NCBI GenBank assembly: GCA_947579665.1
Contig: OX388348.1
Span: forward strand, 12,648,001 to 12,712,000
DNA from: Sympetrum striolatum
Lineage: Eukaryota > Arthropoda > Insecta > Odonata > Libellulidae
Length of the DNA stretch: 64,000 bases
Reading direction: 5' to 3'
The position numbers and the translations under genes are program-made. The notes beneath the pieces were generated by a model that did not search any database, was not told the DNA's origin, and saw nothing but the letters and a program-made list of their open reading frames with translations. Of this stretch, positions 21,821 through 34,521 are shown in pieces (position 1 is the stretch's first letter; every line of letters starts with the position of its first letter).

Positions 21821-24560
21821 GTTTTACATTATGTTTTTAAAGCATACCTCCACCTAATCTACCATATCAGAAATTTTAATCCATCAACTAAATAAGAAAA
21901 ACAGCAACTGAGTAGAAATAATCCCACTAACGTATTTCTGATGAAATAAGTCATCCATGGTCTTATTTGCTCATGTGCGTGTACACGCTGAAAATTAGCG
22001 TAACTAGAGTGTGATGGGGGAGATAAGACGAGCTTCAGGTGTAAACAAGTAAACAACTACCGCCGGTGACCTTAACTTGCCAAACGCGAAATTAGACGCA
22101 GAGAGAGCGTGGATTTCCAACGGAGGACGAAGATTAGGATCTAGTTAACAACCCAATCGGGTAAGTAGGACTCACTCAAGCAGCAACTGCCACTGAGCAG
22201 GGGAAAATGTACAGAAGTTATGCATCGCTGGAGCCTTAAAACACTGTGCCAAAATTCGACCTTAAAATGCCACAGCTGACAAAGGGAATTTTAAACAGAA
22301 GAATCACAAAGCAGGTAATGTTCATAACTCCGTTATCACGAAAGAAAAAATATGGGAAACATTTGAAATTTTTCACATCTCAAATTTTCACAAACCAAAA
22401 TTTTTATTTTATTTAGATACCGAACCGAAAAAATAGAGATTGGTTACAAAGAAGAATTTCGCATTGAAAGAGATAAAAATTATTTACCAAACACGCCAGG
22501 CAATAAACGGCAAGAGAAAACAAAATGCATGCCATTGCAGCTTTGAATGATAAAATGGAAATTTACGGACAATATTTCAAGAAATATTTAAGAGAAGTTT
22601 ACTAAATTAAATACAACACTACATCAGCTGAAATACTAAAGAAACTATCACCATTAACTATTTACTACAGGAGTTAAAAATTACTTCGCCCTTGTAAGAT
22701 AGCGAAGATAATTAAGGAGAGATTAGCTTCCAAAAAGTATAAATGAAGTGCCACAGGAGAGCTATTTGGGACCCCTCTAATGTCTTCTTTTAATTACTAT
22801 GAAAATCCAATTTGATTATTCTTTATAAGAATTTGGAGAGATTAAGTAAATGCTATTTGATTGGAAAAAATATAATGAAAATCAAAAACAAGACGATGAA
22901 CATTTAAAAAATTATGCTGTCAAATGCTCAACTATACATTTTCTAAAAAATCTAATGTTTTGGATGGGTGACATAAATCTCAGAGCTTATAAGGATTCTT
23001 CAACGGAAGGTAGTACATCTAGATCACTAGAAGACTTGAACGTGCGATGCGGGTTATAGAAAAAATCCTTCTAATAGCGAAGCCTGCCACTCTTTAATTA
23101 GCTTAATCGCTCTATGCGGGTCTATGATTTAAGACCCCCCACTTAGTCGGTGTGATTGCGAAGCCGGTGATGCTGCTAAGAACAGCTGCTCGTAACGCGC
23201 GAGGGAATTTTAAGAGAGATGCTAGCGTAACGGAAATGATCAATAAATTAAGCGGAGACGCGCTGAAATCACGCTGAGCTGCGGCCACGGGGAGCATTCA
23301 ATGAATACACACGGAACCGGCGCGGAAAAGTATTGGATACCGGATGAAAGACCCGACTTATTTAGGACTGGAGGATTATTCCGGGTGGGTTGAGCCGGAG
23401 ATGAAAAATATTTCGAACATTCTTCGTTTTTATTACGGGAATAAATTGCGAAAAACTGCAGGTTTTTGAAGCGGTATTTTTTGGATGCATGAATAATTTA
23501 TCACCTCATGCCGAAAACACTTCCTAGAATAAAGAGAACTTTGCGAAAGCTTCATTAACGGTACATACATATATTGAGGTCTTTTGTATGGAATGGAATT
23601 ATTTTCATAGAAACGTTCAATTAAGATAGCAAAAACTATGTTCCATACATCACCATACGCTAGTAGGCTTTCATTGCCTGAGGATAGTATCATTTACATA
23701 TATCTATCATACTCCGTTTCATTGCAGTATTTGTCATTAATTCAATTAAATTATAATAATAATAACAACAACAAATTACTACGTATATCATGGATATTCT
23801 GAAACTTTACTAAATTTATTTCTTTGTGATAATTGCAAAAATAATATAAATAAAGTCACATTTGATATAAATAAATGACTTTGATACTTTGAAGTATAAA
23901 AATTGGTTACGAGCATGAATAATGGTTATAGCTTCACCATAGCTCAATTTAAAATAGCTTTCACAGAGTTTCCATTTCGAAAAGCACGACTTAACAAGGT
24001 GAAATCTTTATCACTGAATTGTGAAATATCTTGAAACTAAAACAAAGGATTAAATGCGATCTAGATAATGGAGCGGAAGCATAACTTTAGTACAATTGCA
24101 TTTTCCACAATGATGACTGCAGCAAGCAAGTGTAACAATAAACGGAAAAAATAATATCATTCTAGTTGAAATATTCAGGGCTCCATCACGCACAGCGCGC
24201 TAAAAAAGGAAGATGGCTTACCCACAAAACTTCGGAATTAATTTATAAAATCGCTCCCGGCATTAAACGGAACGGAAAATATAAAACGAAAAGAACAATA
24301 AAGTTCCCGCAAATAGAATGCTCCGGTTAGAAATTAACAGTTTAGCGGAATGTTTTGGTCACCAGATATCTGGTAATTACAGCTTTAAGTAATGCGCGAA
24401 TTTCTAGCCATTCACGCTGACCTAACATAACTCGGAGCTTTAAAATGAGAAACCGTTAGCGCGCATCGGGGGATAAATCAAGCAAAAAAGCCCGCGAACA
24501 ATCAGCATAAACATAACTCCATACTCCGCAAGTAATAAAACCCTCGAAATAAAAATCCCA
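21821..24560. other. Non-coding stretch, mostly AT-rich
   Basis: No convincing gene. A 69-codon plus-strand frame (22850-23059) reads like a hydrophilic peptide but is isolated and unrecognised. The segment 23.10-23.42 kb is GC-richer. A short AAT/AAC microsatellite lies near 23.75 kb. Confidence 0.4.
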
Positions 24561-25010
24561 ACTGCAATCAAACCGAATCCCCACCTATGTATACACAGAG
24601 GGACGAAAAACGCGAAGGGCTTCGGGGAACCGGGCAGGAGGAACAGATATCGCGGTGGGCGAAATCAGCAAGGTGATAAACGGGAGGTTGAAAATTAGAC
24701 TGGAAATTTGTAGGTTATCGGCGGTGGGGGAATCTGTTCCATGGATTTTTACCGCTCAGACCCGCATTACTCTCACAGCTTCCCACAGGAGTCCCCCCTC
24801 CCACGGATCATCCCCCCGAAACTTTCACCGGCTCTCATCAGAGAGTGTGTGCATCGTGTAGATATCCCGCCCCCCGATCCGGCTCCGCCCCCCATCCGGC
24901 CTCCCGCTCCATATTTCCCGTTGTCGGCGGGGGGGATTTTTTTGTGACGGTCGCGATCCGTGGGGTTGGGTTGAGAGATTGGAAAGTTACGCACTTCGCA
25001 AGGAGAGACA
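24561..25010. other. GC-rich island with C-rich core
   Basis: The most C/G-rich block of the window. Overlapping 63-73 codon frames are open on both strands at 24655-25036, a sign of composition rather than coding. It contains the tandem GC-box-like repeat at 24867-24902 and a G-run near 24.93 kb. Confidence 0.4.
24867..24902. promoter_or_regulatory. Tandem GC-box-like (Sp/KLF-type) sequence
   Basis: Two adjacent 18-bp units, CCGCCCCCCGATCCGGCT and CCGCCCCCCATCCGGCCT, each carry a CCGCCCCCC box. A third G-rich box in opposite orientation (GGCGGGGGGG) lies near 24.93 kb. Such boxes bind Sp/KLF factors in animals and are common in CpG-type promoters. No TATA box, initiator or downstream exon could be linked to it, so a promoter role is only a possibility. 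Confidence 0.25.
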
Positions 25011-25018
25011 CACTAAGA

Positions 25019-25236
25019 CAGGAGTTCTCAACTTAGTAGCAACTGCGTACCACTTGAAATTTTTGCGAACCACCAGAACTATATTTCCAAGGAAAAAACA
25101 GACTTGAAAAAAGTCTGACGGAGCCGGGAATCGAACCCTGGATATTCCTCTATCTTGTAGGCTGCTTTAACCATCCAAGCTACTCGGCCAGAGCATTTTT
25201 GAGCACTTTGTGAGCATGGGCAAGTGTGGTTCGCAA
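25019..25236 (-). mobile_element. tRNA-like module inside an inverted repeat (possible SINE or hAT-like relic)
   Basis: On the minus strand a perfect A box TGGCCGAGTAG (plus 25180-25190) and a perfect B box GGTTCGATTCC (plus 25127-25137) are spaced as in a tRNA. The T arm pairs in four of five positions, but the other arms are poor. An exact 11-bp inverted repeat, TTGCGAACCAC (25063-25073) and GTGGTTCGCAA (25226-25236), encloses the module. The left edge CAGGAGTTCTCAAC resembles the CAG-GGTTCTCAA type ends of some hAT transposons, but no matching right end was found. It differs from the SINE at 20.65 kb and may be a second family or a composite. Confidence 0.5.
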
Positions 25237-25239
25237 TTC

Positions 25240-27680
25240 CTTGGGAATTTGGAATTTTCCTGGGTGCACGCCCTTAAGTGAAAAGTTACCTTAACCCTTA
25301 TCCTAGTCCTATATTTTTTAGAAACATTTATTTACTGTCGGAAAAGTACCCAGTGGCTTTTATATTTTAATTAAATTACTGAGAAAACTTCATATTTAAT
25401 TATTAATGCACTTGTATTTCAGTTTTTTAACCCTTTATAGAGATTACGATAAATATAAATAGATGTGTTTTACATATTTTCATACTAATTTGTATTGAAA
25501 TATACATAAAGATATATGAGTATTAATAAAATTTTTATAAAAAAGGAAAAATAAAACGATTATTGCGAATAACCGTTTTATTCATTACTCATGGGTCCAA
25601 AACATAAAATTTTATATAATTAGTAAAAACTAAACAAAAAAACATCAATATCGTCATAAATCAACTTTTAGCGCGAAGCTTCTTGTGGTGCGACTTTGAC
25701 TAAAATGTCAATATCAGGAGTAATGGAACTTAACTTCACTCTTAAGTCCTCTTCAACACTTACTCTGTTTCCATATTAATTTTTGATGCACAGAAACGTT
25801 CCCGCGGACCAGCGGTGTGGAACTCCAGCACTAAGAGATGACAATGGATGAGGAAATGCGCAAGTAAGATGGGGGGCTGGATCGATATCCTGGCGGAATA
25901 TCGACGGAAGTGCGAAAAACATCGAATGCTGGTTCTCCCCACCACCCCCCATGGAGTCCCGGTGTCGAAGCGTAATTATGATAGCACTTGGAACGCGAGA
26001 TAAGGGACGCGTAAATAATAGTGCGAGCAATAAATCGAATCCGGACTCCGATCGCGCCATAAACTTAACTTGGCGAAAAATTGGCAAGGCGTAAACACAT
26101 TCGGTAGTGATAAAAATGATAATGGCTATAACTGCGAAATATCTTTATCGCTTTGCAAATAGTAGGCTTCATATGAGGATATTTTGGCCGAAGAGGTACA
26201 CTTCGGCGATTAAATATAAATACACATGGCATAGAAGGAGTACCCACAACTTTTACATCGTTATATATCTTTGAAAAATCATAAAACGTCCTTATCTTTT
26301 CCTTAATTATTTCTGCTGATTACAATAAATACTCCTTCCTTATAAGGGATACACAACCATTCCTTCGTTATATGTATACATTTGGTAGATCATAAAACAC
26401 ATCCATTTTGGAGTTAAATATTTCTGCTTATTGCAGCAACACAAGCTGACAAGTTACAACAATCAGCAAAGAGTGACAATCATGTTTTAGTGTAACGCAA
26501 GAACCGTAGATAAATCCAATTAACTCTGTTAAAAAGAAATAAATACACCCGTATTTATATTAAGAAAATTTTATATTTCTAACTTTAAAGTTTAAGTTGC
26601 AAGAATTCCAACTAAAATTCCCACACTAGATACTATTTTTTTCATTTATTATTTTGTGTAGTATCTCTCTTTTCGAAAATAATAAACTTAGAAATAGAGT
26701 TTATCGAGAAGCTTGCACGAAGAAAGACACTGGGGTTTTTCTCAATGAATAATTAGAAACCTTATCAAAGTGCAAAAAACTTTGATTTTATACTTCACAA
26801 GCTAGATTGTACCGAATTAGCAAAGGCTTCAATGAATAGTTTCGGGATATTACTTTGAAACGCTGGCGGATAATTCATTCTGAGTTTCACTGATAAGGAG
26901 TAATTATAGGTTACTCACATGAGGACATAGCTAGAATATAATTTTCCTAAATTAAACCACTGGGACACGCGGAATTAAATAGTAAAAAAATCGTAGTTTT
27001 AGCTTTATCTACAAATTTCGCATCGGACTAAATACATGGATTATATACAAAGTTATAATTATTAAAGTTACTTCTGAGATATGACTGCCCACAAAACAGG
27101 ACGATAACAAAGTTACTAATTTTAATTTTATTCCTATTGCACTTCCATTTAAATTCCGCAGAATTAAGCGTATAACCATGAAGTCATGGGTTAATTTTAT
27201 GACGAAGTATGATTATGATCATGAAGTTTATATCAAGCTGAAACCAACAGATATTAATCTTACTTTTTTCTAGTTCTTGGTGTTCTGCAAAGGCATTAAA
27301 ACTATTATGAAGATGGCATTCACACAGAAATATAAAAAGAGAGGACCCAAAGAAATCCCCTGGGACACCCCTCATTATACAAGGCGAAACCCGAAATTCA
27401 GACATAACCAATCTTTTCCATCCCTTTAACACAACAAAACCTCAAATTTGAAGTACAGCATATTCAAATTTATAACAGAACACCAACTTCGTAGGAATTT
27501 CCTGGCAAACATTTCTAAAAACCCTTAAATGCTCCGAAATGCGTATTTTTCCATCTTATGATTCCACGAAAACCAAGTTAATCCAAATAATAAAATTTGG
27601 ATAAAGAAATCATTACGGAGCTGTCAATTACATGCTGAAATACCTTACAAGGCACCCGGTGGAATCTGCATGGAATCCAG
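25240..27680. other. Mixed non-coding stretch
   Basis: AT-rich from 25.3 to 25.7 kb, a GC-richer block at 25.79-26.07 kb with overlapping minus-strand frames, then AT-rich again. No gene recognised. The tandem duplication at 26.24-26.44 kb is listed separately. Confidence 0.4.
26243..26443 (+). repeat. Diverged tandem duplication, period about 110 bp
   Basis: Two consecutive copies (about 26243-26331 and 26351-26443) share, in order, CACAAC, TCGTTATAT, ATCATAAAAC, TTAA and TATTTCTGCT. Offsets grow from 106 to 111 bp through small indels. Old local duplication without coding content. Confidence 0.65.
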
Positions 27681-28150
27681 TAGAGTTGTTCTTGTCACCG
27701 CCTTTGTGAGCAGGATCCAGGTCCGCTAATTTCCAATCGCAGGGGACTCTTTCCCATTGAATGGAATTTCCCCGGAATTATTTTACGTGGGAGCGATTTT
27801 GCCTCCCAGCTCTTTCACAACTCTTGCCGGGATTTCTTCCGGAGACCAGGGGCTTTTTCGGGTTTAATCGTTTTTAACTGAGCCGACGTTTCTGAAAAAA
27901 TACCTCTTTTTCCGCCTGTACCGCTAATTCCGGTTAATGACACTCTTCCTAACTTCCCCATTTACCAGCGTGAATGGTTCCCGAAATTCGGGATTCAGCA
28001 ACTTCGTTTTCTCAACGTCATGGCGATTAATTATTCCATCATCCGTATGCAATGACGTTATCGAAGGAACCAACTTTTATTCCCCCTGCATAAGAATGGA
28101 AGCATTTCAGACCGAACAGCATCCAGCCTTTAAATAATGGAACTATCTTC
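27681..28150. other. GC-richer island
   Basis: About 450 bp with raised GC. A 66-codon frame (27937-28137) is open and unrecognised. No other signal seen. Confidence 0.3.
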
Positions 28151-31100
28151 TCGTCCGATTATTCTTACAGAAATGGATTCCAGTCATGGAAATTTTCAGA
28201 AGCTAATTTAGGCAGTAATTAGACAATAAGGCTAATTTTGCCCATTGACAAGTAGCCACTGACTATGAACCTACGGACGTTAACTTTGCAGACGGCGAGG
28301 TCATATAAGATATCCTAACGACATCGTGGTCTAGAAGTCACGCTTTCCGAATGGAAATTACGTTTTCTAGCAAGTATAAAGTATTTTCATAGCTATACTT
28401 TAGCAAAAAAGCGAACGAATCTAGCAACAAAGGGCTTCGAAGAAAAATCCAAATGGATCGTTGAAACTAGCAATATAAACAAACAAGCAAAGTGTTAAGA
28501 ACGAAGAGAAGTTCTTCTGGAAGTAAATATAACTTTGTGTGTGTAAGTCTTTATGATGTATAAGGTCTTCATTAATTTACACTTAAGTTACATATACAAG
28601 TAACTGAGGCCAAAGTATTAGAGCAGTAGTATACTTATTTTAAAGCGGGAATTATAATGCAAGAAGACCCTTTCTCATTTTGCGGACCATTTACTTTGCC
28701 ACTCAAATTAAAATTCTCACTAATACTAAAAATATAAATATACAGTTTAGGGTGAAAAATGAAGCGGATTTCCAACACAATTTTGTTAATGAGAGCTCTG
28801 TATTTCGAAGCGTTTAAATACATCCCTCCATTTTAAACATATTAACTCTAATATTGTGTTGGAAGAATTCCGTCTAATTCTACATCACTCAAATCTCAAA
28901 CATGATTCCCAAAGGAATAAAATACTTCTGGAAGAAGGTAAACATTTCACTTCTTGTTTAGAAGATTTGAATAGTTAAAAAGACGAAAGAGACGCAATGA
29001 AAACTACACCATGAAGAAAGCACAATCAATCTATAAAGAACCTTAATAGCAGCTAAATCTAGCCGAACAACCTTTCGCAAGGCTACAAATTTCGGCTTTT
29101 TCTTAGGCGGAGGAAGAACTAACACAGCCCTAATTCAACCCGGAGCCCCCGGCAAACGCAAACCGAAGCACCGGCGAAATTAGGACAAGAAGAGCAACAC
29201 AGAAATTGGCTTTGCAGGAAGAAAGAAAACGATGACGGGGGGTCCGAAATGGGGACTTTTGAAAGAGAATGAGAGAAAACGTTGATACGGGTTACGCTGC
29301 CTGTGAAATGCGGACTTTGAGAAAGGAAGACTTACACAAGATCAAAGCCTTTTGAGATGTGGGTGCGGAGTAGATTAGAGGAACTTACAAGGGACATTCG
29401 GGAAGTGATGGCTACGGATTTCGTTCAACTTTAGCATATTAATAGCGCCCGGCAATAAAATACGATACGGGGAATCCGACGTGCCCTTTGGGCCGGGATA
29501 TTTGCATTCCGAGATTTTTCGCCCATTTCTTACAAAAGGCCTTCCTTACGCTTAAGGGGGTTATGTGTTTCGGCAGAGCACTTCGCCCATTTAGAATTGG
29601 AGAAAGAAAGCCGGCGGGAAAAGGCAAAGGGAATGTGGAAAAGGGAACACGGGATGCATACTGGAGATGTCTCAATGAAGTGATTACTGAAGAGAGAATA
29701 AATTAGCATACTGTAAAGGATACAACTCGCTCTGTAATAATCCCCGTGCAGAGCTGAGGTAATTAGGGCGTCCGTGAACAATCCTTTGCAAATTTGGGCA
29801 CTTCGAAAATCAAGAAAATTTAGTAAATACTAAATCTGGGACTGAAATATATCAGCGATCAATACCTAAACATTTTCAACGGAATCGTTAACTTAAAGGG
29901 AATACGATTGCAGCTCAGATCAAAAATATAAATATAAGATAATTTATACAAAACTATTACATTATATACTTGGATCAAATTTTTAATATACAAGTTAATA
30001 TAATTTATAATATTAACTATGGTATAAATACAGCATACACTTACAAATTTTTACTCATACGAAGATTTATAATAAAGTTTTCAGCCCTTGAAAGATACCT
30101 ATCTGAATTACTGGCTTTGCGCTTGAGATATCTGCTTTTAGAAAACCTTCTCAATGTAATTCATCTTGTTTTTTTCAACGAAATATTAGTAATGCTAACC
30201 GTGTGAAAGAAGGGGTAATTAATAAGCAAATTCCAATCGCAACTGAAATGAGCATAGCTGTATAGGATTGTAACCTAAATAAAACGGCCGAGTTTAAAAA
30301 ATCAACGAATATAAAACATTTAAATTAAAGAACAGAAGATGTATTAGCTACAGAAACGTTCATGCATCAATGGTATATTTAAAGCATGGAATATATGGCG
30401 TTAAATACATTCTCAAAACAATCTTCATCTTATAAAGGTGGCTGCTACCCCTCCTCTTTCAGCAGACAACATTATTAGTTGAAGAGTAATAAGGCAAATC
30501 AATCAGAAGTAAATGAACTCCGCTAGTAGAAGAAAAACAAAAATATTTCGAAAGAAAAATTTCATAGTCCAAAATTAGAAATTACTTCATAGCCTTTCAT
30601 TTGTGAAGAATAAAAACCCGATGCACAAAATTAATCAAAAGAAATTTTAAATCAATAAAGGAGTTCAAGAACTCTGTGACATCAAGATTAAAACAGGGCG
30701 AAATTAAAATCTGATAAATTCGTATTTTTTAAATTTTCGCTCTAAATAAGCCTTAAATTTACATTCTGAAACCTAACATCAAAATACGCCCATAAGTTAA
30801 GAACGAGACAGTAGATCTTGTTAACAAATATTTTAGGAAATTAGGAAATGCCTTCGTAATTACGATCCGAAGCAGGTCGAATTGAGCTAATTAATAAGAG
30901 TCGAGATCAAGGAAAACTTCTTACACGGCATAATTTAATAAAACAAATAATTACCAGGAAAGTAAAGACAACAAGAATATGCTAATTACCAGAAGGATGA
31001 ATGAACAAATTAGCGAAGGAATTTGGAGAGAAAAGTTCAGAGTTAATCGAAAGTTTGTGGAATGCGGCGAAATTTGGATTTCCGAGAAATAAGAAAGAGG

Positions 31101-33630
31101 AACTTTCGAAATCAATACAAGAGGGAGGAGTAATCCAATGGCTGAAATGGAAAAAGGAGATTGGAAGGCCCTTACCGCAATAGAATTCGACGGATTCCTG
31201 GTCCTTCAATTTTATGAGACGAGTAACCATTTCAACACTTTTGTACCAACGATAGTCTAGATTTAAATACCCCTAACTAGTGACAGTAAAAACCGTCGTT
31301 AAGTTCGATTGAAACTTAAACAAAGGTTAGAGTGAAAAGTTTCATTAATAAATTATGCAGCAAGTATTTAAGTAAAATTAAGTAAAGTAAAATTTACTCC
31401 CAAAAAATTACTTCCATTGCATATGGACTAATTTGTCTCACCAAGGTGCTGATGCTTTTCCTAGGATAATTAGTGATCAAAATATGAAACAGAGAAAATC
31501 ATTTCCTTTAACGTTGAAATCAAATACACAGTTAATGTGCTGACTAACACAAAGCAGAAATAGATTTAAGCACTCCTTTATTGCATATTCAAAATTCACT
31601 CAAAACAATTCGAATAGAAAGAGGCAGTTCAATCAGAACCGCGTACACAAAAGGAAAGGGTAATTGTTCTACGACGAACTCATAACATACAAAGAAAACT
31701 CCTAATGATTCAAGATTTCTTCCTCAAACCGTTTCAGCTGGGAATGGCTTATCGTGGGTATGTTTCCCATTACTATGGAAGTATATACGCACAATATGAT
31801 GTAAATAGAATGAAATTAACATTTCAATTAACTAAAGTGAAGTGATGCGTTACTTTCCTAGAAACCCAACTGACATTGTTTCGGCAAAATAAGTTAATTG
31901 GCTGTCGAATGCTTCTGAGAATACTTGCAAATGTAGGCGAGCATTAAAAGGGTAAATTAACTAAAGAAATTGATCCTTCTTGGTAGTAAAACAGTTTTTG
32001 AAGACTTCACTATTATTTTTAACAATTTGTTTGTAAATAAAGAATAAGTTCTAGGTAAACGTCCCCAATACTAAACGTGGCATCTTCGTAGATGGAGGTA
32101 TCAATACATTTCTATAGGTTACAATAGATATTTCGAAACTATTTCAATCCCTTTGTGGCACGATGTCGATCCAAAGTAGAAATCCGTAGAATTCTGAAAA
32201 ACCGTCGGCTTTTCGAAAGCGTTATTTAGCAGTTTTTCCTTGGCCCCCTTTTTGGGCATCGCGATTCAGATATGGTTAGGCTAAAATTCATTTCTGCTCC
32301 GGTTGGTGTTGGACTAGAGCAATCACTCTTTGCATCCGGAACTCTCTCTAGGGCATTGTTGCACGACTCGCGTACCCTAAATCTGTGGATGAATCGCGAT
32401 TATGGAATGTTAAAGGAATTGCTCCAGTTAAATCCAGAGCGAGTTCTTTCCACACCATCCAACGTTGATTGCTTTCCGCTATTGTTACGCCACTTCTCCC
32501 ATGGCAACGGTTAAATACTTTCGGGTCCGATGAGGAAGAAGGATGACTCTACCAGAAGCTGGAATTGTCGAATAATTAATGGCTGATACATTTAGCTAAG
32601 TTTTTCAACTTATTTCAAGTTACATTTTTGACATTAATTCAAGAATCAACCTCAACAGCAAAATTGAAGAGAAGAAAGTTTTTGAGCAATCAGGGATCAA
32701 AATAAAACTTCTACGATTATGCCATTTTCAGAAAATGAATTAATACCTCGGTGTTGTAGTCCAATTTGAACTAAAAAGCACACATAAACTTCAATAAATA
32801 CCTACAGTGAAACACCTTCTGACAGTTGCATGAAATTCCTTCAAAATCGTTCGACTACCCAGTAATACCATGCATCTTAAACTTAAATATTTTACGTTTA
32901 TTTGTCCTTTAATAATATGACTCAAAATATGAAATCGAAGTTCTAACACATGTAATCTATACTGTCACAGGATTAGTATCCTAAAAACTTCGTAAAAAAT
33001 ACATTCAATTTCCTAAATAAGAGAAACACGAATCAGTATTTATTCATGTTAGCTTAAGGAATTATAAAATACGTACTATTTCCAATTTGCTAAAACATTG
33101 CATAAGAGGGAAATTAAAACGAGAATTAAATCCATTATTATGCGCGTCACTTCAACAGAGTTAAAATCCAATTAATTAAACATTTAAATGGTTAAAATAA
33201 CTCAATTATATCAATATTCATCTAATATAATTATTAAGAAAGATGATCTATTAGGTAAGGAATAACTCTTTTAGATAAATAAATCTACTAATAACTTTTA
33301 TTTTATTGCCCACGTTTTGTAGTGCCCAACGATACAAAAACATATTGTAAAATCATTTTAATGTAAACTGCATCAAAAATTAAAAAGAAACGGCTAAGGT
33401 CTCCTAGGTCCTAAGAGGCCTACCTATCTAGGCCTATTATTAAACCAACAGGAATATTTCAACCTAAAGGTAATCCTTATAGTACAGAATGAACATTGAG
33501 AAACAACTGATTACAGAAAACAACGAATGATACAACACTTTTCAGCCTTGCCAAAGGCGCTGAAGCGTCGAAAATCGAAACATCCTTAAACCACCCCCAA
33601 AAAACGTACCACAATCCAAAGAACAACGAA
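28151..33630. other. Long, mostly AT-rich stretch
   Basis: More than 5 kb without a gene I can support. GC is higher at 29.05-29.75 kb, where three frames overlap on both strands. A 60-codon frame (31001-31183, just after a stop) encodes a hydrophilic, amphipathic-looking peptide but sits in purine-rich DNA with no relatives that I know. No repeats of note were found apart from short AT motifs. Confidence 0.4.
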
Positions 33631-34189
33631 CCATTCACCATCCTCCAAGTCCTTCATCAGTAGTCTTACACGCAAAAATGTATCAGAGGGCATACTCATG
33701 GCACAAAAAGCGTCACGGCGAGCAAATTTGCTCATCAGTGTTTAATCCCGCCTCCGCTAAAAAACGACCCGTTGTCGCAGCTCTTGTTCGGGCAGCGCGA
33801 ACTGTATCCCCGCATTTTATTCAGAAAAGAGACGAGAAAGGAAACGTTATAAAACATAACTTCCGGATTTTATAGGAAAGGAAAAAAACACCGGCGTTTC
33901 GGAACGGAAAATAAAAACCAAAACCCGAAAAGAGGAAAAGGAATATCAAAGAGCGAAAAAAGCGAGCTGGAAAATCCGAATGAATGGTAGAACGAAACAA
34001 AGGAGCAAAAGAGCGAAAATTCAAGATCCGCAACCCCGGATCCCCGCCGGTAGGAAAAGGAGGGAATTCGTCGCGAATAAATATTCAACAATCGTAACGA
34101 GTAATGATTTCCTCGGTACGGTACGACACGTATCGCGAACCTTGGGGCGATCAGGGAGGAGAAAAAAGGAATTTAGATAAACTCGATAT
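33631..34189. other. GC/purine-richer block left of the Element X cluster
   Basis: Raised GC with A/G-rich plus strand; frames of 60-73 codons are open in both directions over the same bases. No coding family recognised. Confidence 0.3.
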
Positions 34190-34293
34190 TATAGGTTTAA
34201 AATCTCCGATAGACGTCTTTGTCGGCGTTCCTAGCCTCATTCACCGGTATTCGGAGAAACCAGAAGAAGATCTTAGGACTTTTTAGAAACACC
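34190..34293 (-). repeat. Element X, copy E (minus orientation)
   Basis: In element orientation it reads GGTGTTTCTAAAAAGTCC, then CTGGTTTCTCCGAATACC, GGTGAATGAGGC, AGGAACGCCGACAAAGAC and ATCGGAGATTTTAAACC. It shares the upstream GGTGTTTCTA and AAAAA part with copy F, which defines a left boundary for this subfamily. The usual TTTCTCCGA / TCGGAGA pairing is intact. Confidence 0.85.
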
Positions 34294-34368
34294 ATAAACC
34301 ATCGTCATCAGTCATACGTACAGTCATAAGTATGTACTTATGAATGATGTCTTTCGATATGTTCATTG
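34294..34368. repeat. Centre of head-to-head Element X pair, with palindrome
   Basis: The 75-bp spacer between copies E and F contains a perfect palindrome, TCATAAGTA-TG-TACTTATGA (34324-34343), with weaker matching further out (GTCATCA against TGATGTC). Together with the flanking inverted copies this makes a foldback of about 280 bp that could extrude as a cruciform or give a long hairpin if transcribed. Confidence 0.65.
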
Positions 34369-34469
34369 GGTGTTTCTACAAAAAACCGGCGATCTGGTTT
34401 CTCCGAATACCGGTGAATGAGGCGAGAAACGCCGACAAAGAAGGCTATTTGAGAATTTTAACCTCTAAT
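34369..34469 (+). repeat. Element X, copy F
   Basis: Head-to-head with copy E. It reads GGTGTTTCTACAAAAAACC, GATCTGGTTTCTCCGAATAC, CGGTGAATGAGGCGAGAAAC and GCCGACAAAGAAGGCTAT, and closes AACCTCTAAT. GGCG-AGAAA-CGCC forms a neat 4-bp stem with a five-base loop, present also in copy G. Confidence 0.85.
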
Positions 34470-34521
34470 TCATTAACAGCTGTATTCTAGATGTTCTTTC
34501 AGGGGTCATAAAGTACACTTT

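Noticed and set aside
31001..31183. 60-codon frame encoding a soluble, amphipathic-looking peptide
   Set aside because: Isolated, in purine-rich DNA, beginning directly after a stop; short frames of this kind are expected by chance.
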